Origin: Owenia fusiformis
Lineage: Eukaryota > Annelida > Polychaeta > Sabellida > Oweniidae
DNA: 64,000 nucleotides
NCBI GenBank assembly: GCA_903813345.2
Contig: CAIIXF020000002.1
Coordinates: 25,556,455 to 25,620,454 of the forward strand
Reading direction: 5' to 3'
Shown here: positions 1 through 11,700 of the stretch, piece by piece
How the letters are laid out: each line of letters begins with the position of its first letter
How positions within the stretch are numbered: the first letter of the stretch is position 1
The notes under the pieces: generated by a model
The model's input: only the letters and a program-made list of their open reading frames with translations
Database searches by the model: none
What the model was told of the DNA's origin: nothing
Position numbers and translations under genes: made by a program

Positions 1-476
1 GTACAGTATTCATGGTTTTGTACATATTTTAGTTATTTCAGAGCGTTAAAGGAAATTATGTTCTATTGCTCTCTGTCAGTATTGATTGTTTACAGTATGG
101 CATTAGCAAGTACACTGGTTAATGAGTTCCACCAAATGAATAATCTGACTTTGGAAAACTGTGAATAATATCACGGAAAATGAGTAATTTACCTTCAGTT
201 TCCCATTGTTTGTGAGAAATCCATCCTAAACATTGGCACAGTTGGATTATACACATGAGGATATGAAATTGGTTCATTTATTCCAAAAATGAGGATTTTA
301 CAACAGAAATGTTCATTGTGGGACAGAACACTACAATTAATCATCAAGGATTTTTACAAGAGAATTTGGAATAAATCTAAGTACTGTTTAGGTGAGTTTT
401 TTTTATCATTTTCTAGGGTGATCAGAAAATATAAATCATTGATCAAAGAAAAATGTTTATGTAAAAAACAACTAAG

Positions 477-590
477 ACATCTTTTTTCTGGATTGTGTTC
501 AGTGTTTGGTGGTTGGCATTTGACCTCTGTAACAAATGGCAGGTGGTGATATTTTGCTTGTTAATGCCTTGTTGGAAAAAATGCCATACC
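477..590 (-). repeat. GTCACCACC dispersed repeat, partial copy
   Basis: Minus-oriented: GTGTTTGGTGGTTGGCATTT, then AACAAATGGCAGGTGGTGAT and TTGTTAATGCCTTG. Confidence 0.7.
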
Positions 591-1413
591 TGCCCAATGT
601 CCATTGTATTTTCTGATACCGGGTAGATATAGATTTGTCTTAATGTTAGAAATAAGTTCAAAGGTCCATTTAATTTTTGATTTATTGAATTCAATTTAAA
701 ATATGGCTTCTTCTATATATTTATATATTTACCGATACTGCTGGCTCCTTGGTTTTAGAGTCATTGTAATTTTAGAAAGTTTAACTGATTCGTTGAGATA
801 ATACCAAGGATACATGGACATAAACAAATAGCTACACAAGGTAGCTCATAAGATGTGCAGCTGTCTGAGGGTTTGGCTCAATATTTCAATCTGTCAAAAC
901 ATAAATAATTTCATAATGGATTTGGGACTTTCTAGGTACATTTAACCTCTAATGTTATTGATATTACTCTTGTATTTAGTTTAGAATTAAGTTTTATTAA
1001 TTGTATTATTAATCAAAATTATAGAATCAATTTTGCAGAACAAGTGGTGATTAAAGATTAAATCTAGCAATAATTCCCAAATTCATCCTAGTTGGTATAG
1101 TAGTTTATCTCAAAAGACAATGTAATATCCAAGTGAAACTTGAACTTGTGACGATTGTGAAATTGTTCTTTCCTTGAAATTCTTGACAAAACAGTCCTAG
1201 AGCTAGTAAATAGAGCTGTCAATCAAAATATTGAACTTGTGAAAGAGAAACTTAGATTTGCTGACTTCAGATCAGATTTAGATTTCTCAGAGCTAGAGAA
1301 ATGAAGGTCCATGAAAGCTGTGCTCAAAATCTAATTTGAATACATGAATAGCACATTTAAAATACTATTTGTTGATAAATATATAAGGTCAGTGTGACCT
1401 ATTTCTAACAAAA

Positions 1414-1588
1414 TACAGTGAAACCTGTAAAGCAGAACACCTCTAGAAGTAGAACACCTCTGTTAGTGGAACACTTTTCCCAAGACTAATGACTTAATGT
1501 TTAATGAACCTTTATAAGTAGAACACCTCCCAAATAGAACGCCTTTTAGAGGTACCAAAGGTGTTCTACTTAGACAGGTTGTACTGTA
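1414..1588. mobile_element. AACACCT-family inverted-repeat element (pogo/Tc1-like MITE)
   Basis: Left TACAGTGAAACCTGTAAAG, right ACAGGTTGTACTGTA, with AGAACACCT / AGGTGTTCT inside each end; 175 bp, TA-flanked. Reference copy of a family seen at least nine times here. Confidence 0.85.
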
Positions 1589-1883
1589 ACAATGAAATTC
1601 ATATATATTTTGAACACAATACTAGTTTATTTCAAAATAGATACATAGGTTAGATATAATTGCTTATCAAAATATATTTCAAAGTAAGTTTTTTGACTGA
1701 TGTAATTTCTTGAACTAACCCCAAATAAGGTACCCTAATAATTAGTATTAGAGCAATGAAGAGTAAGTTAGGACAGTTCCCAGATCTGCTATGTTTGTTT
1801 TGGATCACATGCTTACATAACATTTCCAAATAGAAACAAACATCTCCTGGAGAGAAGATCAGTTCAAGAAAAAGTGTCTGGAC

Positions 1884-2076
1884 CAACTGACCCATTCAAT
1901 CATATACTTATATTTTATTGGCATTTTTCTCAACTGACCCATTCAATCATATCCTTATATTTTATTGGCATTTTTCTCAACTGACCCATTCAATCATATA
2001 CTTATATTTTATTGGCATTTTTCTCAACTGACCCATTCAATCATATACATGTACTTATATTTTTTTGGCATTTTCT
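1884..2076. repeat. 47-bp tandem repeat, four copies
   Basis: Unit CAACTGACCCATTCAATCAT plus ATACTTATATTTTATTGGCA plus TTTTTCT, starting at 1884, 1931, 1978 and 2025; the last is diverged. Confidence 0.95.
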
Positions 2077-2199
2077 CCAGGAACTTTGTATTTAAGACTT
2101 TATACTAGTTGAAAACAGATACCTTGGGCACAGAAATGCTTTATGCAACTGTGTTTTGTGAAAAGTATAGTTTCTGCAAAAGAAAACAAAATGATTATG

Positions 2200-2382
2200 A
2201 TTGTAAAACCTGTCTAATCCGATTGAACACCCTTTGAACCAGCCAAAAGTGTTCAGATTAGTAGGTGTTCACATTTCAAGGTTTTTTTAAACATGTAAGT
2301 CGATGGGAGGTAACAAATTTGGGACTGAGAAAAAGTGTTTGCATTGGGAGGTGTTCGGATTAGAGAGGTGTTTGGATATACT
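2200..2382. mobile_element. AACACCT-family element, copy
   Basis: TGTAAAACCTGTCTAATCCG at the left and reverse-oriented GTGTTCGGATTAGAG sequence at the right. A second copy follows directly. Confidence 0.65.
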
Positions 2383-2393
2383 AGTTTCAGAAT

Positions 2394-2575
2394 GTAGTAA
2401 AACCTGTCTAGTCCGAACATTGCTAGAACTAGCCATAAGTGTTTGGAATATCAGGTGTTCAGATTTCAATGTTTCTTAAACAAACCTGGACTAAATTGGA
2501 CTGAAACAAAGTATTGAATTGAAAGGTGTTCAGATTACAGAGATGTTTAGATGTACGTGTTATACATGGAGTAAA
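2394..2575. mobile_element. AACACCT-family element, copy
   Basis: TAGTAAAACCTGTCTAGTCC at the left, GTGTTCAGATTACAG to the right; the right terminus is decayed. Confidence 0.6.
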
Positions 2576-2733
2576 ATATAATGGATTGAAAGAAATAATG
2601 CTGTTATAGTCTAGCTAACCCAATTATTTCAAGCCTTCAAAATGTACTTTTAGCCTCAAATCTGTAAAAAAACGTTAAATAAACTACTAAATTGTGTATA
2701 TACAGATGTTTATAAGCAACTATTGTTTTGCAG

Positions 2734-5700
2734 ACTTGAGTAAAGCCAAGACGAGCAAGAGTACCACTACACCAAGGAAAACCCCCCAAGAGCAACAACT
2801 AGAGACAATCACTAACTCCCTGGCTAAAGCCACAGAAGAGGTGACCCGCCTGGAGGGTGTCTGCGAGGAACGTACTAAGGAAATTGCCAATATAAGGATG
2901 TTGTTAAAAGACAGTACCCTTGGCATGGATGCATTTGGTGTGATGGCTAATTATCTAACACATGAGGTGAGTCAGAATTTTGGTGCATCATTATTGCATT
3001 GTGTTTCATTGCCATCCTCTACTATCGTCTCTTCAGCAGCTGGGTTTATTACTTGTCTCATGTATGCTACAGACCCTTAGCCAGGGGGGTTTATCGAGCG
3101 AATCTCCCCTCCCCTGGCCAAAATTTCTTAAAATGTTAAGCAGTTTTTCACCTATCTGAGTACATTTCAAGTGATTTTGGCCATTGTTGTCAAATATGAG
3201 CCCTCCCTGGAATTTTTCAAATTGTGAACCTCTTGGCAAAAGCTGGCTACATGCCTGTTGTATGATTTGAATCTGTTAACAAGGATGAGATGAGAATTAT
3301 CTCAAGAATATGGCCAATCAATCAGAAGTCAGAGTTCAATGGGAAGCCCCTGTAACATAGGACAGGGCGACAGAGCTTGATACAAGACTCTCCTCGTCTA
3401 TGCTAGTGTTGAATTTTACACTTTGTGCCTGTTACATGCCTAGTTTCTGTATCTATCCTCAGGAGTGTTTTTAAAGCATGAAAAATAGGCCAGAGGATTT
3501 AAATAGAAAAAATAAATTAAAAATGTTGGCAATGCCGTGACCAGGATTCGAACCTTGGTTACCACGGCCACAACGTGGGGTCCTAACCACTAGACGATCA
3601 CGGCGAGGCTAGCAGGCCAACTTAAAATCAACAATGGAATTTTAGTACTTTATAATTTTTTTTATTAAATTGTCCTCAGGGGTGCTTTAATTATAAGTTC
3701 ATGATCATTGTAATTAAAATTCAATTAAGTAATGAATTTGCAAAGGGCATTTACACATATACAGACAATAATGAGATTCATAAAAACAGCTGTGAGTTTT
3801 AATACTCTATTGGAAATCAATATTAAAATATTTAACACTGAAACTGCGAAACAGAAAGCGGAATAACAACGCAATGCATATGCAGTCATCATTTTTATCC
3901 GTGTTAAAAAATGGATCATCACATAAGGATTTACTTTATCCAAAGCTAAGACATCCTTTAAGAGATAAGCATAATCGTAAAAAATATAAGGTATGAATAC
4001 AGAGTAAAGCTGACTGTTATTTGCACCACAAGTGTCAGTTATTCTACGGATTATTGCACTACTAAGTGAATTTCGTAAAATATCTTATTCTTGATATACA
4101 TTGCTGGCATTATTAAAAAGTGAATTATTTTATCATAACCTGTGTTAGTGGAACACCTTGGTACCTCTAAAAAGTGTTCCAGTCGGGAGGTGTTCCACTT
4201 ACAGAGGTTCATTTAACAATAAGCCAATAGGCTGCAGGACTGAAAAGAGGAGGTGTTCCACTTCACAGGTTTTATTGTACTTTCTTTGAACATGCTATAT
4301 ACTTACATTGTAGAGTTCATGTGCAAGGGACAAATGGCCTTCAAAGTTATGGATTGTGTAGTATGAGAATTTGTGTACAAAGAGACAAACACCATTCAAA
4401 GTTATGGTTGGCGATACTTTCTTTGAACATGTTAATACTGACATACTTACTAGAGTTCAAGGGACATATGGCCTTCAAAGTTTTTAGCCTATATGGTTTG
4501 TAGAGCCATGATGGACTTAAAGGAGCTTTTTGTTTGTTATTTCATAATGTTTGTCTCTATTACAGTTGGATGCCTTCTCATGTCCAGTGGTGAAGTCAAA
4601 GTTACAAGAAACCAAGCTTGAACTGGAAGAGGCCCACCAAGCTATAGGTAGGTGGGATAGGTGAACACCTAATATTTGCCTACATTCTGCAGGCCGGTAG
4701 CTGGGGGGAGGTGGTCAAAAAAATCACTCAAAATTAAGCAGTGTTTCTCCATTGTAGCGCTTAAAGTGCTTTTGGACCCCCTGGAATTTTTAAGAACTGA
4801 AACCCCATGGCAAACCTGACTACGCATCTGTTCTGAATTGGAGATCCTTCTTTGATCAAGTATTCTTTTATACATTATTCGAAAAATGCCAATATTTAAG
4901 TACAGTAATATCTCATGTGTGTGTATATTTTTACTAACTTTAATCCTTCGTCTATATATTCTAGACACTATCGCAGCTGAAAAACGTGAGCTACGTGAAG
5001 AGATCACTAAGGTAAAGGAGGCTCATGTATCCCAGGTAACCACACTACAACAGGAGCATAAACAAGCATTACACAGCCTTGAGGAACGACTAAAGTTGGA
5101 AAAAGAGCAGGAATTAGAAAAAGGTAAGTGTGAATGCATTGGTTCCATTTTTGAAGTTTTTAGTGAAATAGATCCAAAAAATGATTTTCAAATTGAATTT
5201 CTTAATGCCTTTTGAAGTTTGATTAATAGTTTGATTAATATGAAAATCGTCATTTATTCATTTTCTCCAAAATTGCCTTTTCCTTTACTTCTTTGATTTT
5301 CAAAAAGTATATATTTTTATTTGTAGTGATAGAGCAACATTCATTAGAAGTGAAGACATTGAAACAGTACCACGAGAGAAATGTAAGTATGATGAGACTT
5401 TTTTGTCCAACCAATACCTAGAACTACATATGTACAGTACATGTACTCTTATACAAATATTTTGTACATGTGAATAAGTACACTGTACATGTAAATAAGT
5501 GAACTGTACATGTTAATGAACAAGTGAACCGTATTGTGAATAAGTAAAATGTACATGAATAAGCTTAACATTCCAGGTGCACAAGTTGTCAGCGGATCAT
5601 GATAAAGCAGTTGCAGACCTTCATAAACAACATGCATTTGATATAGAAAATATGAAACATATGCATAACCTATGTACAGTATTAACATTCTAGGTGCACA

Positions 5701-8700
5701 AGTTGTCAGCCGATCATGATAAAGCAGTTGCAGACCTCCATAAACAACATGCATTTGATATAGAAAATATGAAACATATGCATAACCTATGTATTAACAT
5801 TCTAGGTGCACAAGTTGTCAGCGGATCATGATAAAGCAGTTGAAGACCTCCATAAACAACATGCATCTGATATAGAAAATATGAAACATAAACAAGAAAA
5901 ACAAATTGCAGGTAGGTTGATCCTTATACTATTTATTCATATAAAGATTCATATAATACCTCATGCATGCACAATGGGTCAAACGACCTCCAGTTGGTTG
6001 TATCATCATCATTAACCTTTTAATGTCAAATAGTGCTTCAAAGCAATTTATACCCCCCTTGACATAACAGACATTCTGATAATTCTCACATATCTTCAAA
6101 TCACCAAATGGTTTCTCGTATTATATACATGTGAGATACTGGCAACCAAAATCCCAGAATGCTTTAATGAAATCGATTATCTCTGAGGGTTTTATTTATT
6201 TAGCATCATCAGCTCGGTATTAATTTATGAATACAGGGCTGTCTGAGGTTTCATAGCTTTACTTTTTGCTAGACAAAAAAGATGGCATTACAGGTACCAT
6301 AGTATTTCTTGCGTGGGAGAGCACGAAAAGCAACCACAGTAAAACAAAAACAATTATAATTTATAAACAAGGAAAGATTCTATAAAATAATTATGTAAAA
6401 AATAAAATGTTGAATATAAAAACAGACTAATTACTGTATACAATGTAGTTTGGTATTAATAAATGTTAAAAAGTTAATCAAAGTTAAAAGACCATTAATA
6501 GTTAAAAGACTTAGTTTTGGAAATCTAGTGATATCATTTATCATACATTAAATGATATAATTGTCTCCTTTATCCTGGAGTTTTTCTTGCTATGTTTTCT
6601 AATAATCTATCTTATTGTCTATCGCCTTTTTAGCACTTGTACTTAGATATCTATATAAGTAGATGTCTATAAATACATGGAGAGGCACTTTATGATGGTT
6701 GTTGATATTACACACTGCCCCCAGGATTCCGTGTTTGCAGAGCGCGGACGGAATTTGCCTCTGCCCGCGGAATTGCAGAATCAACTATTTTGGTCAATTT
6801 CCGCGGAATTTTCCGCAGAATCCATATATTTTCCAAAAGTTTAAAAAGTCAGTCTTACCTGTAACAATCTGACACGTTTTCAGTCAAATCCCTTGCAGAA
6901 ATAACCCAAATTATGCGAAGTGAAAATTCTAAACGCCATCGTTTGATTTCTGCCGTTAGATGGCAGCATGTATGTAGTGACTGACTACCTGACTATCACG
7001 ATATTTTCCCGTTTACTGGTTCGAAAACCATTCGTTTTTCTTTCGGTTCTCGTCAGAATATCCGCGGAATTTCTGCAGAATTAGCCCTTTCTTCTTGCAG
7101 AATTCACTAATTTCACTTGCAGAATTGAGCATTTTAACTTGCAGAAAACTGGGGGGAGTGATTACATTACAAGGTCAACATGGTTGCTTATCATGTAATA
7201 ATATATTAGGCTATACGGAATTATTGTTTCTCTGAGAGACTATTTGATTGTTTAACTTTATACATGTACTACTTGTATATTCTCTTTGTTATGTAACATT
7301 ATACATTCAGTCTTTGATTCTGCACATGTAGCAAGCCTGTAGCCCCCTCCCCCAGCCAAATTTCTTTCAAAATCGTGATTTTGGCCTTTTTGGGGCCAAA
7401 GTTTTCTAATGCGATCCCCCTGGAATTTCTAAATTCACATTTAACATTCTCTGCAGCATTTGCATACATGTTATACCTAATACAGATAAGTTTAGGTAAA
7501 ATTAAGACAGTATACAATTATTGACCTCTCCAGAGGTTTGCTGTCAAAATTATATCCCGAGACTGTAAACCGAGACTGTAGGTCGAGGTTTACCCTCGAG
7601 GGATATAATTTTGACAGTAAACCGAATGTAGAGGTCTATAATTGTTTTGTTAGTCCGAAGAATATCTTAAAAATGACCCTTGAAGTTGACTTAAAGTTGG
7701 ATCCAGACCCTCAAGACGTTCATGTTGTATTTCAGTATATCGGCAGTAAGTTCACTCAATGGAGTCAAATTAATCTCCTGAGCGAAGTCCACTAAAAGCT
7801 TTGTACAAAGTTTTAGATTTTTCTTCGTATTTTGACTGTCTTTACTCTCTAAGAGACTAATAATATCCTCATTTTCAACATTTTTGAAACGGCTAGTGCT
7901 AGCGGCGGCCATTTTATCGTCTGATAATCACGTCATTTTAGTGGAATGCTGGGAATATTATTCACCGGCAATGCATTGCGCGGTGTACAGTTAAAATTAT
8001 TCACCGCTCGTTGACCAATCAAAATCGAGTATTTCAACTGAGGTACTAACAATATCATATGTCAAAATAATATTGTTGCCTCAAAATGTTTTATATTTTT
8101 CCCAGAAATCTATATTTGTGAGGTGCTCATGTACGAATAAAAGAAACACATATTTTACAGTTGATCAGTTGCTATTTGGGACAACTCCTCTCTTACCCCC
8201 CCCCCCTCCTCCTTCCCCTCATTTACATGTCCCTCTTGGAGCAACTTTTGAATATGTTTCTATGCCTCCATAAAATAACACCCAGGGAACAGGCCTGAAA
8301 TGTACGTAGTATACACGTACATCAAATATTTGCAATGTTAGAATAAATTCAAAAAGTTTTGCATACACTTAAAGGTTCACATCTTTGATCTCATCCTAAA
8401 ACTCACATCTCTTATCTCTTAATCCTTGTAGAGACCAAATAATTTTATTTGCCTATCATTCCTATCTTTGTTTAAACTAGGATGGTGTTGGTTAAAGTAG
8501 ATTTTTTGCAATAAAAACATTAGATTGTTTGCCAAGTGAATGTCATATCTACTGCATAGGACTGCCGATGAACTTAGATGTTTTGATTTGAAAATAAAAT
8601 TATCATTCCAGTCATTGTTATAGTGTTGACCTGCCAGCAATTTCAAATTATTTTTGACTTCAATAAATAAATGTCAAACCTTTGTCTATGGTACAAATAA

Positions 8701-11700
8701 AAAATTGAGCCTACAAACTTCAATTAAAGTATGAGGTTAGAGCGAGGGGCAATTTCGAGTTAAAGGCTCAATTCCTCCCTTTCCATGATTTTTACAAAAC
8801 TCCCCTTTTTCAAAAATAGCGAAATGCTTTCTATTTTTTTTAAGTTTGTTTCATGAATGTCGATTATGAGCCTTTAAATCTAGACTTGTTGAAGTGGACC
8901 TTACAAGAAGGTTCCATGTCTATAACATCTGGTAGATATGTTAAAAATGAGCCTTTAAGTTTGGTAGATTTATTGAGATTTGTTGAGGATGATACTTTAA
9001 GAGGTTCAATGTCTGACACATCTGGTAGAAATGTTTCATATGAGCCTTTAAATCTGGCAGACTTGTTGAGGGTGACCCTTTAAGAGGTATATTGTCTGAC
9101 ACTGTGACACATCTGATAGAAATGTTTCATATGAGCCTTTAAATCTGGCAACCTTGTTGAGGGTGACCCTTTAAGAGGTATATTGTCAGACACTGTGACA
9201 TTTCTGATAGAAATGTTTCATATGAGCCTTTAAATCTGGCAGACTTGTTGAGGGTGACCCTTTAAGAGGTATATTGTCTGACACTGTGACACATCTGATA
9301 GAAATGTTTCATATGAGCCTTTAAATCTGGCAACCTTGTTGAGGGTGACCCTTTAAGAGGTATATTGTCTGACACTGTGACATTTCTGATAGAAATGTTT
9401 CATATGAGCCTTTAAATCTGGCAACCTTGTTGAGGGTGACCCTTTAAGAGGTATATTGTCAGACACTGTGACACATCTGATAGAAATGTTTCATATGAGC
9501 CTTTAAATCTGGCAGACTTGTTGAGGATGACCCTTTAAGAGGTACAATGTCTGATACACCTGGCAGAAGTGTTACAGATGAGTCAGTTAGAGATAATAAT
9601 TGGCAGGTCATCATGACCTCAGTGTGATCTTAATTCAAATATTCTGCCAGCTACAAACTCGATTGCATTGACTATTTTGGACTGACGGCTATAACTTAAT
9701 TTAAGTCATATATCAAGGTTGTGCTCCACTGAAAGGTTTATGAATTTTAAAAAGCAAAAAGTTTTAAATGAAAGGGCACACATTTGAGGATTATTTGTTA
9801 GGAGCTGCTACTGCATGCAAGTTATAACATGCAAGTTACAAATAGAAGGCCTAGTTTTCACCTTACCGGTTCACCTGTAGTATAGTATATATAGTTCTCT
9901 TTGAACAGGCATTGAATCAGATTCACATGTGTTATAGTTATCCTAAATCGGATAAGGAAATCTCTGTTACAAAGATAGGAGAGGAGATACAACACAGATT
10001 AACGCAAATTCATTTTTCTTAAAGGAGCTAAAACATAAACTTTGAAAATATCAAAAAGTGAGTTTTATGGAACATTAGAGAGTTTTAATTTGTGAATTCG
10101 ATTTTGATATAAAAGTGTTGGAAATTTGACTCAGAAGATACACAACATTCTTCTTAAAGGAGCTAAAAACATCAGCATTGAAAGTATCAAAGTTGAGTTG
10201 TGTAGAAAATTGGAGAGTTATATTTCGTGAGTTTGATTTTGATAAAATGTGACTCATGTGATAAAAATTACAAGGAAAAGCATGTTATGGGTGTCTAGCA
10301 TGCAAACAGCACTGGTCGGAAGGAGCAAATACATGTTAAATGTGCAGCCAAGTGTAGAGTAATGGAGAATAGCCAAGATCTCCCATGTAAACAATTGAAT
10401 AATTAAACACCTTGTACTGGGCCCAAGGGACCAGGAAATCTGGACCAGAATATCTAGGATTAATTATAGTGCGCCTGATGAAGCATCATTCATTCACTGG
10501 AATATAAAGGTGAAAAGGTGATCAGAATCATCCATTTTGGAATATAAGTGGATTCTTTAAGTGACAAGCCTTATCTGTTACTAACTTTTAGTATTGTTAG
10601 TCATTGGTCGTATAGATTCAGGTAAAATCACAGTGTTGTAAAGTTTGTACCCCATATTGAGGTGAGAATTGGTGAGAAAGAATTACAAACTAAGTAAGCA
10701 AAAAAGTTAAAATCTGGAAAAAGACTGGAACATTTTGATTAACTACTTATAAGGATGTAATTATTGGTGATTATTGTTATCCTAATGCAGAGATTTGATG
10801 ACTGGTAGTGGTAGACTATTATAAAACTAAGATGCTAACACTACAACACTAAGATGGTAACATTATAACACTAAGATGGTAACACTATAACACTAAGACG
10901 GTAACATTATAACACTAAGATGGTAACACTACAACACTTAGATGGTAACATAATAACACTAAGATGGTAACACTACAACACTAAGATGATAACATTATAA
11001 CACTAAGATGGTAACATTATAGCTCTATGGTAAAATGAAATGTAAAACATGCATAGCAGGACTCCTAAGGATTAACACATTCCGTTATCTCGGTGTGCTG
11101 GAAATACCAATTTAAAGGTACAAGGCATGCTCACTTAAATACCTGAAGGATTAGAATACATTGGATTATTTTGATTTTGGGAAATATGTGTAACCTTATA
11201 TGCAGTATTATGATTTGGATTTGGAAATAACACAGCTTTTGTAATAGGCTGAGGTTAAAATGCTTTTAGTTTTGATGATATAACTGGATATAAATATGAA
11301 AGGCCTATGGATATGTCCATATAAATAAGGATACATTTGAAACTGACAGTATCAAGGTTTCTACAGATAATTTGAACTCTCAAAAATAAAGGTGTATGTA
11401 TTTGTACAAGTGATGGGTTCGTGAAAAATTAAATCAAAGTTTTGAATGAGGAATACCTTGACAGGATTAAAAATTTGAAAATTCAAAGTTGACATTTACA
11501 AAGTAGATAAACACAAAGTTAGTCAAAGTAATATGAAAAGGGTGATAATTTTATAGAAAAAAATTCTCAGAATGAAAATGAAGATACAAGACTGATTTAA
11601 AACAAAATTAGCCAAAGTATCAGCTGAAAAATGAAACAGTTCAACAAAATGACTAAGCCAGACAATTATTTGCCACAAGCATTCAAGAATGTCAAGTGTT

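Larger units (their letters stand above)
1..2733. other. Presumed MTUS intron upstream of first visible exon
   Basis: No exon recognised. Holds a GTCACCACC fragment (477-590), three AACACCT-family elements and the 47-bp repeat. The exon at 2734 starts in phase 1, so at least one coding exon lies further 5'. Confidence 0.5.

Noticed and set aside
289-549. 86-residue plus-strand frame
   Set aside because: Ends inside a dispersed-repeat copy; no family resemblance or matching splice phase.
5449-5754. Minus-strand 101-residue frame with internal repeat
   Set aside because: Antisense of the triplicated MTUS exon; the repetition comes from the duplication.
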